The translations under genes were made by a program, and so were the position numbers. From an uncultured Flavobacteriales bacterium (GTDB taxonomy: Bacteria; Bacteroidota; Bacteroidia; Flavobacteriales_D; CAJJDF01), in the NCBI GenBank assembly GCA_905182785.1, contig CAJJDF010000038.1, positions 1-64,000 on the forward strand: DNA of 64,000 nucleotides, written 5' to 3'. The notes beneath the pieces are model-generated. The model worked only from the letters and a program-made list of their open reading frames with translations. It made no database searches and was not told the origin of the DNA. Shown here in pieces: positions 10,324 through 21,190 of this stretch (position 1 is its first letter; each line of letters starts with the position of its first letter).

Positions 10324-11466
10324 TTACTTCACTACAAACTTAAAAGAATTAATTCTAGAAGAATTTACTTCTATTACTCTAATCACATACATCCCAGAAT
10401 TAAAAGATTGAGTCTCTACCTCATTCATTTCATTAACAAGTTGGTTTCTCTCTATTATTTTTCCGCTCATATCATAAATTACGTAGTCTAATTTAGAATT
10501 AGGCAACACATTTTTTAAAATCAATCTATTATTATCTATGTCATTAACTAAAGACACAAAATTTAGTTTTTCAATTTCTTTTACCCCAACTGTATTCACT
10601 TTTTGATGTTTATTGAAAAATGCCCAAATCACTTTACTGGCATCAAAATCTTTATTTGTTACACCAGTAATAAAAGCCGAATTTGGCCAAGTATGTTCCC
10701 CTCCAATAATTTTGTAATGAATTACTTCAGTATTATCGGTTCCACTTCCGTACGTGTATCGAATTGCTGTACTGCTATCAGTTGTATTAGTATTAGGAAT
10801 AGAATCTATTGTTGGAGTCGAAGTCGTATTATTGAAAGAAACCCAATAATTAAGAACATCCTGAATACTTTTGGAACTTCTATTACCTCCATATTGTACA
10901 GTTGAATCTGCCGTTCCATGAATTTGCATCACAGAAATTGACTTTGTATTAACAGTTGAAGAAGGAAAAGTATGAGTCATTGAGCCAGTTACCGAAGCAA
11001 CAGAAGCAATTTTATCATTTAATCCTGCTGCCAAAGCTAAACTCATATAACCTCCGTTACTCATACCTGTTGAGTGAACTCTATTGATGTCAATGTTATA
11101 ATGAGTAGATATCGTATCAATCATTTCTGCTAAAAAATTAATATCATTTACTGCCCCACCAAAGTAAGCATTCCAATAATTAGCAGACAAAGAAGATTCA
11201 TAAGTTCCTTGTGGATGAACGATAATAAAATTAGCCGTATCAGCAATTGTTCTGAAATCTCCATAAAACATTTGTTGCAGATTATTACTTCCCCGTCCGT
11301 GAAGATTAAGAACTAAAGCCACAGAAGAAGTCCCGTCATACATTGCGGGAATGTATAGTTTATAAGACCTAGATATTCCTCCAGACATAATAGTTTTATC
11401 TATGGTAGATTGGGAATTAATTGTGAAAGCTAATAAAAGGGATGCAATAAGAAAGATTGATTTCAT
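10324..11466 (-). CDS. PHB depolymerase/feruloyl-esterase-like (LpqC) secreted hydrolase with T9SS C-terminal sorting domain
   Basis: LVLNLHGRGSN, GMSNGGYMS (GxSxGG nucleophile), HTWP; C-terminus NVLPNSKLDYVIYDMSGKIIERNQL...FNSGMYVIRV...FKFVVK is a type A CTD. Confidence 0.85.
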   Translation of the reverse strand: MKSIFLIASLLLAFTINSQSTIDKTIMSGGISRSYKLYIPAMYDGTSSVALVLNLHGRGSNNLQQMFYGDFRTIADTANFIIVHPQGTYESSLSANYWNAYFGGAVNDINFLAEMIDTISTHYNIDINRVHSTGMSNGGYMSLALAAGLNDKIASVASVTGSMTHTFPSSTVNTKSISVMQIHGTADSTVQYGGNRSSKSIQDVLNYWVSFNNTTSTPTIDSIPNTNTTDSSTAIRYTYGSGTDNTEVIHYKIIGGEHTWPNSAFITGVTNKDFDASKVIWAFFNKHQKVNTVGVKEIEKLNFVSLVNDIDNNRLILKNVLPNSKLDYVIYDMSGKIIERNQLVNEMNEVETQSFNSGMYVIRVIEVNSSRINSFKFVVK

Positions 11467-11801
11467 TGTCTGTTTATTTATATAAAAATTATAAATTTAA
11501 TCCAATTATTAATAATAATTGGATCTCTTCTGAACTGAGAGACTGTAAAATAAAGTTAACAAAATTCCAGAAATAAAGAGATGATTTTTTCTCAAAAAGG
11601 GACAAAAATTCTCATTTAAGCACTTTTAAAAAACGAAAACTTAGGGCAAATATTTATCGAACCACATTTAATACAAAGGTTAAGCCTGAACGAGTCACGA
11701 GTCAGACACCATTTATACAGAGCTGTGAAATATAACGACCACATTCATATTAAAATTTAAAAACTATAAAGAGTTAATTACTCCATGTGAATTAAAACCC
11801 T

Positions 11802-11809
11802 TACTTTTG
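11802..11809 (+). promoter_or_regulatory. Bacteroidota -7 element (TAnnTTTG)
   Basis: TACTTTTG 14 nt upstream of ATG 11824. Confidence 0.35.
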
Positions 11810-11823
11810 AAAAAAATACCCTA

Positions 11824-13185
11824 ATGCAAACTTTCGAAGATTTTAATGTATCCAAATATTTACTAAATGGTTTGGAGGATATGGAAATTACCATTCCTAC
11901 TCCCATCCAGTCGGAGACTTATAATGTGATAAGATCTGGAAGAAATGTGGTTGGAATAGCCCAAACAGGAACTGGAAAGACTTTGGCTTTTTCACTTCCC
12001 ATCTTAAATGAGATGAAATATTCGGAACAAAAACACCCGAAGGTATTGATTTTAGTTCCTACTCGTGAGCTAGTTTTACAAGTTGTAGATAACCTTAAGT
12101 CCTATTCTAAATACGTGTCATTAAGAATTTTAGGTGTTTATGGTGGAACAAACATCAACACACAAAAATCGGCTGTGGCAATGGGTCAAGATATTATTGT
12201 AGCAACTCCTGGTCGTTTGTACGATTTAGTGATGCACAGGTCTCTTAGTCTTAAATCTATCCAGAAATTAGTGATAGATGAAGTAGATGTAATGCTTGAT
12301 TTAGGTTTTAGATTTCAGTTGACAAACATTTTTGAATTATTGCCAGATAAACGTCAAAACACAATGTTTTCGGCTACCATGACGGATGAAATACAAGAAT
12401 TGATAGAAGCCTTTTTCATTGCTCCTATTACTGTTTCTATTGCTCTTTCGGGAACTCCATTGGCAAACATTAAACAAATTTCTTATCCTGTTCAGAATTT
12501 TTATACCAAAGCTAATTTATTGGAATTCTTACTGAAAGACAAAGACCAATTTAAAAAAGTATTGATTTTTGTTTCCAGTAAAGTCAATGCCGATAGACTT
12601 TTTAACGCTATGGAAGAACGTTTTGGGAAGGAATTGGGTGTGGTTCACTCTAATAAATCACAAAACTACCGTATCAAATCCATCAAGCGATTTGACGAAG
12701 GACTAAACAGAATACTGATAAGTACGGATGTAATGGCTCGTGGATTGGATTTAGACTCAATCTCACACGTTATAAATCTAGATACACCAAACTATCCCGA
12801 AAACTACATGCATAGGATAGGAAGGACTGGTAGAGCCGAGAAAAAAGGAAACTCTATCTTGTTGTACACAGAAAGAGAAGCAAAAGACAAAGACAAGATT
12901 GAAGAATTGATGGGAGTTCCTATCGAAAGAAAGAAATTTCCTGAGTCAGTTGAAATTTCTAATGAGTTGATTCCTGAAGAAAGGCCAAAAGACAAAGAGC
13001 TTAATATTCATGCCAAAAAAGACGAAACTGTTGGTGCAAGTTTTCACGAAAAAAGTGAAAAGAACCAAATGACAAATGGAGGGAATCCAAGGTTGAGAAG
13101 AAAAAACCTGAAATACAAGAAGCCTCAAAAACGTGGAGATCAAAACTTAATTAGAAGAAAACCTAAAAAAGGAGACGGAAGATAA
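11824..13185 (+). CDS. DEAD/DEAH-box RNA helicase (RhlE-like)
   Basis: AQTGTGKTLAF, PTRELVLQ, TPGRL, DEVD (DEAD variant), SAT, HRIGRTGRAEKKG; basic C-terminal tail. Confidence 0.93.
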   Translation: MQTFEDFNVSKYLLNGLEDMEITIPTPIQSETYNVIRSGRNVVGIAQTGTGKTLAFSLPILNEMKYSEQKHPKVLILVPTRELVLQVVDNLKSYSKYVSLRILGVYGGTNINTQKSAVAMGQDIIVATPGRLYDLVMHRSLSLKSIQKLVIDEVDVMLDLGFRFQLTNIFELLPDKRQNTMFSATMTDEIQELIEAFFIAPITVSIALSGTPLANIKQISYPVQNFYTKANLLEFLLKDKDQFKKVLIFVSSKVNADRLFNAMEERFGKELGVVHSNKSQNYRIKSIKRFDEGLNRILISTDVMARGLDLDSISHVINLDTPNYPENYMHRIGRTGRAEKKGNSILLYTEREAKDKDKIEELMGVPIERKKFPESVEISNELIPEERPKDKELNIHAKKDETVGASFHEKSEKNQMTNGGNPRLRRKNLKYKKPQKRGDQNLIRRKPKKGDGR

Positions 13186-13329
13186 AGTTAATGATTAAGT
13201 TATATTAGCTACAATCTACTGGTTACAAGTTTTATGACTCTCATTACATTCGTTTTTTATTAAAGGATAACTCGAGATAATTTTTAATAATTTATTATCC
13301 CTTCTCTTATGGAAGGTTAAGAAGGAAAA

Positions 13330-13911
13330 ATGGATAACCACCATCATTTCATATTACATAAACCTTATGGTTTTTTATCGCAATTCATTAGAAATGAAAC
13401 TACGCGAAAAAATAAAAAACTACTGGGCGAATTGGGGATTTTTCCAGAAGGAACAATGTCTGTAGGTCGCTTAGACCAAGATTCTGAAGGTTTATTATTC
13501 TTAACTACAGATGGGAAAGTGAGTTATGCTGTGTGTAGTAACAAGCAAGTAGAAAAAGAATACTACGTACAAGTAGATGGAGAAATCACGAAAGAGGCTA
13601 TCGAATTACTTAAAAACGGAGTAGAAATAAGTGTTAAAAAAGAAAAGTACCTCACTTTGCCTTGCAAAGCAAAAATACTAGACCCAAAACCAGTTTTTTC
13701 GGCTAGAGGAAAAAAAATAAGGGACGAACGCCACGGACCTACTTCTTGGGCTTCTATTACAATTAAAGAAGGGAAGTTTCGACAAGTACGTAAAATGACT
13801 GCTGCTGTTGGTTTTCCAACCCTAAGATTGATTCGTGTGCGAATTGGAAATATAACTTTAGGAGAATTGGAAGCTGGAGAACATATTGAGGTAGAGGGTT
13901 TTGATTTTTAA
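13330..13911 (+). CDS. rRNA pseudouridine synthase (RsuA/RluE family)
   Basis: FILHKPYGFLSQF; MSVGRLDQDSEGLLFLTTDG; EGKFRQVRKMTAAVGFPTLRLIRVRIG. Confidence 0.88.
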   Translation: MDNHHHFILHKPYGFLSQFIRNETTRKNKKLLGELGIFPEGTMSVGRLDQDSEGLLFLTTDGKVSYAVCSNKQVEKEYYVQVDGEITKEAIELLKNGVEISVKKEKYLTLPCKAKILDPKPVFSARGKKIRDERHGPTSWASITIKEGKFRQVRKMTAAVGFPTLRLIRVRIGNITLGELEAGEHIEVEGFDF

Positions 13912-13979
13912 GGGTTGTTAAATTTAATCAATTAAATGAACCAAATCTACTCTCAACCTAAACAAATTAAGCTACTTGC

Positions 13980-14002
13980 GATTCTCTGAAAATCCGAGAA
14001 TC
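13980..14002. terminator. Inverted repeat between convergent genes, possible bidirectional terminator
   Basis: GATTCTC-tgaaaatcc-GAGAATC between rluE-like and aroA. Confidence 0.4.
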
Positions 14003-15216
14003 TATAAACAAAACTCCTCCCAAAAATCAGGGTAACTCTTTACTACCACATCAGGATTTTCTATTTCCACTTTGTCTATCACAGCAACTAAAGGCGCGAA
14101 AGCCATTGCCATCCTGTGATCTTTGTAGGTTGAGATTGTAACTTTACTCGGTAACTCTCCCTGTTTTTTAATTTCAAATGTATCGCCATCAATCATTTCT
14201 AGCGAATAATTGAGTTTCTCTATTTCTTTTTTTAGAGCTTCTATCCTATTTGTTTCTTTGTACACCAAATGAGATACCCCCGAAAACTTACCGTTAATCC
14301 CCAAACCAACACAGGTCACAACAAACGTCTGAACCATGTCTGGAATGGAAGAAAAATTGTACTCAAAATAAAGATCAGACACCTGTTTTGTCTTCACAAT
14401 TTCTATTCCTGTAGATCCTTCTAGAGTTTTTACCCCTAGCTTTTCAAAAATATTTTTAACTAAACTATCTCCCTGAATACTAATAGTTTTAACTCCATTA
14501 AATTGAATCTTTGAATTAACCTCTAATAACGCAATGTATGCATACCAATACGAAACCGAAGACCAATCTTTTTCTACCGAAATAGGTAAATGATAAGTTC
14601 CAAAAAATGGCTTGACTTCAATTTTATTTCCATTCTCCAAAACCTCTACTCCTATTTTTTTCAACAAAGAAATAGTCATCTTGGTATAAGACTGTGATTT
14701 TATTTCTCCTTCCTGAATTACTGTTAATCCATTCTCCAAAAATGGAGCAATCAACAACAAAGCAGAAACATACTGACTGCTAATACTTGGGTTTATCGTT
14801 ACTTTACCGCCTTTCAATTTCTTTCCTTCAATTCTTAAAGGAGGAAACCCTTCTTTTTCTAAATAATGAATCTCTGCTCCCAATTGCCTTAAACCCTTTA
14901 CCAATTCTTTGATTGGACGATTTTTCATGTCTTCGCTCCCAGTCAAAATTACTTCTCCAGGTTGGCTTGCAAATAATGCGGTAAGAAATCGAAAGCAGGT
15001 TCCTGCATTTTTTACATCCACTAAGGAGCAATGGAAGTTTTTGGTAGTAATTTTTTTAAGAATTTGGGTATCGTCTGCATCCGATAAATCTATAATATCG
15101 AAACTGTGTTTCATCAAATATTGCAAGACCAACAATCGATTACTTATACTTTTAGAAGTTGGCAAGCTTACACTGTGCTTGAGCGAACTATTTTTATTTA
15201 ATAACTTTTTATTCAA
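14002..15216 (-). CDS. aroA: 3-phosphoshikimate 1-carboxyvinyltransferase (EPSP synthase)
   Basis: LPTSKSISNRLLVLQ; NAGTCFRFLTAL; QYVSALLLIAPF; TYKDHRMAMAFAPL. Confidence 0.93.
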   Translation of the reverse strand: MNKKLLNKNSSLKHSVSLPTSKSISNRLLVLQYLMKHSFDIIDLSDADDTQILKKITTKNFHCSLVDVKNAGTCFRFLTALFASQPGEVILTGSEDMKNRPIKELVKGLRQLGAEIHYLEKEGFPPLRIEGKKLKGGKVTINPSISSQYVSALLLIAPFLENGLTVIQEGEIKSQSYTKMTISLLKKIGVEVLENGNKIEVKPFFGTYHLPISVEKDWSSVSYWYAYIALLEVNSKIQFNGVKTISIQGDSLVKNIFEKLGVKTLEGSTGIEIVKTKQVSDLYFEYNFSSIPDMVQTFVVTCVGLGINGKFSGVSHLVYKETNRIEALKKEIEKLNYSLEMIDGDTFEIKKQGELPSKVTISTYKDHRMAMAFAPLVAVIDKVEIENPDVVVKSYPDFWEEFCL

Positions 15217-15227
15217 AATATTATCTA

Positions 15228-16265
15228 TTATAAGTTAAAGTAATAAGTTAAACTATCCTTCGCCATTTCATCCTCAATAAAATGATCTATTTCACTTGTT
15301 CCTATCCCTGTCAGTAAAGTAAAATTCAGCTTTCCGTTTACGTTCTTTTTATCGGCTTTCATTTCATTCAATATTGGCTCCAGCATCTTTTCTTCCAGCT
15401 CAATTTTATCGAAAAAAGAAAACACCATTTCGTTTACTTCATTTAATACCTGCTCCGTGATTTTTCCTTGTTTAAAAGAAATATAACTTTCGCAAATCAT
15501 TCCTGCACCAATTGCTTCTCCGTGCAGCACTTCTACCATGTAATAAGATTCTATGGCGTGTCCTACAGTATGCCCAAAATTTAGCTTTTTTCTATCGCCC
15601 TCTTCTTTAAAATCAGTAGTTACATACTGATTTTTAATATCCGTAGATGATTTTATGATCGTTTCTAGGTTAGCAATTAACGATTGTTTGTCTTTTAAAA
15701 GCTCAAACAAAGCCTTATCTGCAATCAACCCATATTTTATAACTTCTCCCATTCCAGACATAAATTCGCGCTCTGGAAGCGTTCGTAAGAATTGAGAATC
15801 TATAAATGTGAACAAAGGATGAGCAAACGTACCTACTTGATTTTTGGAATACTCTAAATTAACACCCGTTTTACCACCAATTGCAGCATCTACTTGTCCC
15901 AGCAATGTGGTAGGAATGTGAATAAAATCAATTCCTCTTTTGAATGTAGAAGCAACAAATCCACCCATGTCGGTAATTACACCACCTCCCAAGTTTATCA
16001 ATAAAGATTTCCTATCTGCTCCCGTATCAATTAACGAAGACCACAAAGAATCACATATTTCTAAGGTTTTATTTTCCTCTCCAGAATCCAGCACCAATAG
16101 ATTAGCATCTTTCAAAAAAGGAACATGCTCCATCACACTTGGCAAACAATCGGCTTTGGTATTCTCATCTACCAACAGGTAAATATTTGTCCAAGTTTTG
16201 TTTAACTCAGTAATTTTGCTTTCTAAGTTTACTATGGAATCTATATAATAGGTTGGGTTTGTCAT
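15228..16265 (-). CDS. aroB: 3-dehydroquinate synthase
   Basis: DSGEENKTLEICDSLW; LINLGGGVITDMGGFVASTFKRGIDFIHIPTTLLGQVDAAIGGKTGVN; LNFGHTVGHAIE. Confidence 0.95.
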   Translation of the reverse strand: MTNPTYYIDSIVNLESKITELNKTWTNIYLLVDENTKADCLPSVMEHVPFLKDANLLVLDSGEENKTLEICDSLWSSLIDTGADRKSLLINLGGGVITDMGGFVASTFKRGIDFIHIPTTLLGQVDAAIGGKTGVNLEYSKNQVGTFAHPLFTFIDSQFLRTLPEREFMSGMGEVIKYGLIADKALFELLKDKQSLIANLETIIKSSTDIKNQYVTTDFKEEGDRKKLNFGHTVGHAIESYYMVEVLHGEAIGAGMICESYISFKQGKITEQVLNEVNEMVFSFFDKIELEEKMLEPILNEMKADKKNVNGKLNFTLLTGIGTSEIDHFIEDEMAKDSLTYYFNL

Positions 16266-16267
16266 AA

Positions 16268-16987
16268 TTATTTTATCTCCAAAACATCTTGCATGCTATA
16301 AATTCCATCTTTATTCTTAGCTAACCATTCGCTAGCTAGTAAAGCTCCATTTGCAAAACCACTTCGGCTGTGAGCCGTATGTTTTATCTCAATTTCATCT
16401 ATTCCCGATTTGTAATAAACAGAATGAGTTCCTGGCACTTTATCTTCTCTTTTGGAGGTGATTTCTAATTCCTTTTCGTTTGTCGAATTTTCATTCACCC
16501 ATTTCTCTTTCAGGTTGTTGTTCTCAATTATTTGCTCAGCTATAGAAATTCCAGTTCCACTTGGCGCATCAAGCTTCTGTGTGTGGTGAATCTCCTCTAC
16601 TTCTACTTTATATTCTGGATATTTATCCATCAATTGAGCCAATTGCGTATTCAATTTGAAAAACAGATTCACCCCAATACTAAAATTGGTAGCATAAAGT
16701 AATGTTTGGTTTCTTGCTATACAAATCGTTTCAATTTCATCTAAATATTCATACCAGCCTGTCGTTCCCACAACTACTGGCACATTGGCATCAAAACATT
16801 TCTTAATGTTGGATACTGCAAACTCAGGACGACTAAACTCTATCGCTACATCAATCCCAATAAGCTCTGAGGTAGAAAACTCAGCATTATCTGAAGTAAC
16901 TTTCAATTCTATTGTATGTCCTTTTTCAATTGCAATTTTCTCAATTTCCTTTCCCATTTTCCCATACCCTAAAAGAGCTATCTTCAT
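16268..16987 (-). CDS. dapB: 4-hydroxy-tetrahydrodipicolinate reductase
   Basis: IALLGYGKMGKEIEKIA; VVGTTGWYE; EIHHTQKLDAPSGTGISIAEQI. Confidence 0.94.
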   Translation of the reverse strand: MKIALLGYGKMGKEIEKIAIEKGHTIELKVTSDNAEFSTSELIGIDVAIEFSRPEFAVSNIKKCFDANVPVVVGTTGWYEYLDEIETICIARNQTLLYATNFSIGVNLFFKLNTQLAQLMDKYPEYKVEVEEIHHTQKLDAPSGTGISIAEQIIENNNLKEKWVNENSTNEKELEITSKREDKVPGTHSVYYKSGIDEIEIKHTAHSRSGFANGALLASEWLAKNKDGIYSMQDVLEIK

Positions 16988-17118
16988 ATTTCACCTTTTT
17001 AAATACTGATTACACACAATATTGTAACTTTTTGTAAAGTTAATAGTCTTAACCATTACCTACAATATCTTTAGTTTTTATTAAAGATATTCCTATTTTT
17101 GATAAATAAAAAATTAGA

Positions 17119-18777
17119 ATGAACAAACTCAATTTTCTTTTAGTTGTCCTTTTTTCCATCAGTTTAATTAGCTGTAATTCAGTGAAAAAATATAACAAGA
17201 CTATCAATTCCAAGCATTCTGTGGCAGAGTTACATAAGGATGTTGATTTTACTTTTAAGAAAATAAAAAAGCTTCAACCTAGCTTATACTGGTTTATCAC
17301 TGAAGAAAAACTAGAGCTTAAGATTAACAGTGTAAAAAAATCAATCACAAAACCGCTAACAAGTAAAGAGTTTTTCTTTGTCCTTTCTCCCTTAGTTTCT
17401 GAAATAAGACAAGGACATAATTCAGTGGGTTATCCAATGGATAAATATGAAAAAGAAGAATTAAAGGAATACAAAAAGACAACCAATAAGTTTGGCCTCC
17501 TAAGTTTTGAAAATATAGAAGGAAAAGTAATCATCAATAAAGTTTACGATTCTATTCAGACGTTAAAAAATTCCGAACTTCTTAAGATTGACAACTTTGA
17601 AGTGTCTGATTTACTTGATAAATATAATGGCTTGAGATCTAGTGATGGTTTTAACACGACATTTATTGAAAGAAGAAAAGGAATCATGCTTCAATCCTAC
17701 TATAGGATTGAAAATCCTACTTTGGACTCTGTAACCTTAAGACTGAGTCTGAATGATTCTATTTTTGACACTACTTTTTACAGAGTAAAAAAGCCTGTAG
17801 AAAAAAAGGATTCATTGAAAGAATTGGAAATAGAAAACTTAAGTGATACTGCAAAAGCTCGAATAAAAAAAGAGAAAAAGAAGAAGAGAGTTTTTGAAAC
17901 AATGAGAGGTTTCAGTAAGTTAACTAAACAATATACCCGTTCCTATAAGTTTCTGGAAGACTCAACAGTTGGTTATATTAAAATAAGAGGTTTTATGAAT
18001 GGACCTTACCAAAGTTTATATGACGAATTTTTTGCTGAGATTGATACGGCTGGTTGTTCTTCCATTGTGATTGATTTACGCGATAATCTTGGAGGAAGAT
18101 TAGCAGAAATTCATTATTTGATGAAGTATTTAGCAAGAGGTGAGTTTATTACCATGAGTGACATGGAAAGTAAAACAAGAATTCCTAGAACAAAATCAAT
18201 TTGGAGCTCGAATAATAAACCATTAATGGTGTTGTTAAAAACAATTGTAACTCCATTTTTATATACGTATGAGCTAGTTACTTCCAAGAAAATAAATGGA
18301 ATTGTTTACCACAAAATGAATGCAAGTAAACCAACTGAGCCATTTAAAAACTCTTTTAAAGGAAAAATTTATGTGCTTATAAATGGAAATTCCTTTTCTG
18401 CGTCTTCTATTATTTCTACTAACTTACAGGGATCTGAAAGAGCAACTATAGTTGGAGAAGAAACAGGTGGTACGTTTAATGGAACTGTTGCAGGGGTTTT
18501 TAAACCGATTACTTTACCAAATTCCAAGTTGCATGTTCAGTTTGGTTTAGGAATGATTAGAGCTCCTTACACAGAATCTCCTGATGGATTTGGTGTAATT
18601 CCAGATTTTATAATTCTACCTACTCTAGAGCACAGAAAAAAAGGAATAGATACCGAACTTGAGTTTGTTTTAAAACAAATAAAAGATAAAAAAGTAATTG
18701 ATAAGAAATCAGAAAAGCTAGAGGAAGAATTGGAAAATTTAGAGGAACCCATCGAAGACAACACGAACAAATTGTAG
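17119..18777 (+). CDS. S41-family (CtpA-like/interphotoreceptor retinoid-binding) peptidase, lipoprotein
   Basis: Lipobox ISLISC; VIDLRDNLGGRLAEIHYLMKYL; NGNSFSASSIISTNLQGSERATIVGEETGGT. Confidence 0.85.
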   Translation: MNKLNFLLVVLFSISLISCNSVKKYNKTINSKHSVAELHKDVDFTFKKIKKLQPSLYWFITEEKLELKINSVKKSITKPLTSKEFFFVLSPLVSEIRQGHNSVGYPMDKYEKEELKEYKKTTNKFGLLSFENIEGKVIINKVYDSIQTLKNSELLKIDNFEVSDLLDKYNGLRSSDGFNTTFIERRKGIMLQSYYRIENPTLDSVTLRLSLNDSIFDTTFYRVKKPVEKKDSLKELEIENLSDTAKARIKKEKKKKRVFETMRGFSKLTKQYTRSYKFLEDSTVGYIKIRGFMNGPYQSLYDEFFAEIDTAGCSSIVIDLRDNLGGRLAEIHYLMKYLARGEFITMSDMESKTRIPRTKSIWSSNNKPLMVLLKTIVTPFLYTYELVTSKKINGIVYHKMNASKPTEPFKNSFKGKIYVLINGNSFSASSIISTNLQGSERATIVGEETGGTFNGTVAGVFKPITLPNSKLHVQFGLGMIRAPYTESPDGFGVIPDFIILPTLEHRKKGIDTELEFVLKQIKDKKVIDKKSEKLEEELENLEEPIEDNTNKL

Positions 18778-18817
18778 GACAACACTAAAAACTAAAAAGA
18801 TTAAAAAAAATCACTTC

Positions 18818-19681
18818 ATGAGGTACCTATCTTCGATTTTTACAACACAATTTATTTTTATTGCTTTCTGTTTCCTCGTTTTTGCGGGATGTGTTAACGT
18901 CTTTAAGTTATCGGATCTTCGTTCGGGTAATTTATTAGATAATAACGAAGAAGCAAAAGCTAAGCAATTATTGACTGAAATGGGAATTGCCCATGGCATT
19001 GATAAGTGGAAAGAGATCTCGACTTACACTGTTAATTTTGGGGATGAATTTTACGGTTTCATCGGTCAGCAAGTTAATCCATTCAAAAACAAAAACATTT
19101 CCCTTGCTTTGAGTTATATTCCCAAAACATCTAACGGACAAATAGAAATATTGAACGGAAGGGAAAGAGGAACTGTATGGGGTGTTCAAGCGAATCAAGC
19201 CTATATGCTTTTTAATGATGAAATAATGAAAACTGTAGACGAAGACATTCGGTTTTGGGTTCCTACTTATCAGTATTTTATTGAGTTTCCTAATCGAATT
19301 CAAGAAGCTACCTCCATTTCCTACGTAGGAAAAGACACAATAAATGGAGCTATTTGCGAAGGAGTATTAGCTTCCTGGAATACTATAAAACCCCAAAAAG
19401 ACATAGACCAATATCTTATTTGGATAGATTCTGTTACAAAAAGAATCGCTAAAATAGAATATACAATAAGAGCTATTAATAAATACACCTCAGGATCTGC
19501 TTATTTCACTAACTATAACGACTACGAAGGAATTATTTTACCTTCCGAATTTCTTGTAGAATCTAACCTTGTAAAAAAAGGATTACTTCATAAAATGAGT
19601 ATTTTTAGTTTTACTCGAGATTATATGAACATAAATTCTTTGCTCCCGTTAGGAGTGGATTTTGAACCGAAGGAAGATTGA
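18818..19681 (+). CDS. Hypothetical secreted/lipoprotein
   Basis: Hydrophobic N-terminus with FAGC; no confident family by eye. Confidence 0.55.
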   Translation: MRYLSSIFTTQFIFIAFCFLVFAGCVNVFKLSDLRSGNLLDNNEEAKAKQLLTEMGIAHGIDKWKEISTYTVNFGDEFYGFIGQQVNPFKNKNISLALSYIPKTSNGQIEILNGRERGTVWGVQANQAYMLFNDEIMKTVDEDIRFWVPTYQYFIEFPNRIQEATSISYVGKDTINGAICEGVLASWNTIKPQKDIDQYLIWIDSVTKRIAKIEYTIRAINKYTSGSAYFTNYNDYEGIILPSEFLVESNLVKKGLLHKMSIFSFTRDYMNINSLLPLGVDFEPKED

Positions 19682-19743
19682 ATCAATAATTTGGTAAATA
19701 AAAAGTAACTTTTCTGCTTTTTTTGGAGTTATAAAATAAAACT

Positions 19744-20304
19744 CTATTTAAAACTAAACCTCAAACTTAATCCGGCCAAAGGCTGATTAAACTCTTGGGA
19801 ATAAGTGTACGGCATAATATTCATGGAAAGATTATCGTCTACATTAAAATTGAATAAATGAGCATCTACATTGGCATCTACTAGATTTAACATATAAGCT
19901 ATTCCTGTAAAAATAAACATATTATCACGCCATTTTCTACTGTAATTGGATAGTTCTAATAATTGAAAATCTTCAAAATTAAGGTAATCAGAATTTAATC
20001 TCCTGCTGTTATGTTTTCTGAAAAGTAATTCATCTCTTGAGATTTGATAATCCTTATTATTAATAATTGCTGCTGTTAAACACCCTCCAATTAAAGCATA
20101 CACAACTGGAATTTTCCAATATTTCTTGTTGTAAGCCTGTCCTAACCCAGGAAGCATAGCGGAATAAATTGTAGCTTTTCTTGGTGAATGGATTGAATCG
20201 GAAAGGAAACCCTGTTTCTGCCCCAAACTATTATTAGTTAGGCAAATAACTATAAAAATTAGCAGTACAGATTTAATAACAGTATGGAATGAAGCTTTAT
20301 TCAT
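19744..20304 (-). CDS. DUF5683-domain protein
   Basis: HSPRKATIYSAMLPGLGQAYNKKYWKIPVVYALIGGCLTA is a DUF5683 hallmark; sits in the classic parA-parB-DUF5683 order. Confidence 0.8.
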   Translation of the reverse strand: MNKASFHTVIKSVLLIFIVICLTNNSLGQKQGFLSDSIHSPRKATIYSAMLPGLGQAYNKKYWKIPVVYALIGGCLTAAIINNKDYQISRDELLFRKHNSRRLNSDYLNFEDFQLLELSNYSRKWRDNMFIFTGIAYMLNLVDANVDAHLFNFNVDDNLSMNIMPYTYSQEFNQPLAGLSLRFSFK

Positions 20305-21190
20305 TCAATAAATCAAGAATTTTTCTTAGGTGTGAATGATCCTTAAATGGAATTGTAATCTTCCCATTTCCTTTATCTGTTTTAGCAATAGCAACCTTAG
20401 AACTAAACTGTTGTGATAATTCGTCTCTCATTTTCTGTTCTTCGTAAGAAAGGGAATACCTAGGAGATTTAGAAGCCGTTTTAGTTGTCGGTTCGTTTAT
20501 TCCTTTAACCAATTCTTCTGTTTTTCTTACAGAAAGTGCTTCGTCAATTACTTTTCGGTAAGATTTGATAAGCATTGTTTCGCTTTCTATTCCTAACAAA
20601 GCTCTTGCATGCCCCATAGAAATAATTTTGCTTGATAATGCTAATTGAATTACTTCTGGTAATTTTAATAAACGCAAATAATTAGTAACTGTAGATCTAT
20701 TTTTACTCACCTTCTCCCCCAATTCTTCTTGAGTCAGTTCACATTCTTCAATTAATCTCTTGAAACTAATTGCAACCTCTACAGGATTAAGATCTTGCCT
20801 TTGAATATTTTCTACAATTGCCATTTCAAGCATTGCTTGGTCATTGGCAATTCTAATGTAAGCAGGAACTTCTGTTAAACCTACGATTTGAGAAGCTCTA
20901 AACCTTCTTTCTCCAGATATTAACTGATATTTTCCATAACCCAATTTACGAACCGTAATTGGCTGTATAATTCCATGCTCTTTGATAGAATTTGCTAGAT
21001 CAACTAACGCTTCTTTTTCAAATTCTGATCTGGGCTGAAAAGGATTTGCTTCAATATCATTGATACTAATTTTCGAAACAGAACCTGCCGAAGGCGCCTT
21101 TATAGAAGACGAGCTAGAAGTAATGTCTGTTTCAGAATTCTCCAATAAGGCACCAAGTCCTTTTCCTAAACCGCTTTTTCTCTTTGCCAT
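20297..21190 (-). CDS. parB: Chromosome partitioning protein ParB
   Basis: KSGLGKGLGALL; ANPFQPRSEF; GERRFRAS; VENIQRQDLNPVE; SMGHARALLG. Confidence 0.95.
   Translation of the reverse strand: MAKRKSGLGKGLGALLENSETDITSSSSSIKAPSAGSVSKISINDIEANPFQPRSEFEKEALVDLANSIKEHGIIQPITVRKLGYGKYQLISGERRFRASQIVGLTEVPAYIRIANDQAMLEMAIVENIQRQDLNPVEVAISFKRLIEECELTQEELGEKVSKNRSTVTNYLRLLKLPEVIQLALSSKIISMGHARALLGIESETMLIKSYRKVIDEALSVRKTEELVKGINEPTTKTASKSPRYSLSYEEQKMRDELSQQFSSKVAIAKTDKGNGKITIPFKDHSHLRKILDLLNE

Noticed and set aside
11466-11824. Long 5' leader/riboswitch upstream of the DEAD-box helicase, including tandem CGAGTCA CGAGTCA
   Set aside because: A -7 element (TACTTTTG, 11802-11809) sits 14 nt before the ATG, so no long leader is needed; no recognisable fold or gene relic seen.
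13185-13330. Possible small RNA between helicase and pseudouridine synthase genes
   Set aside because: Only weak AT-rich self-complementarity; no conserved motif or terminator with T-run recognised.
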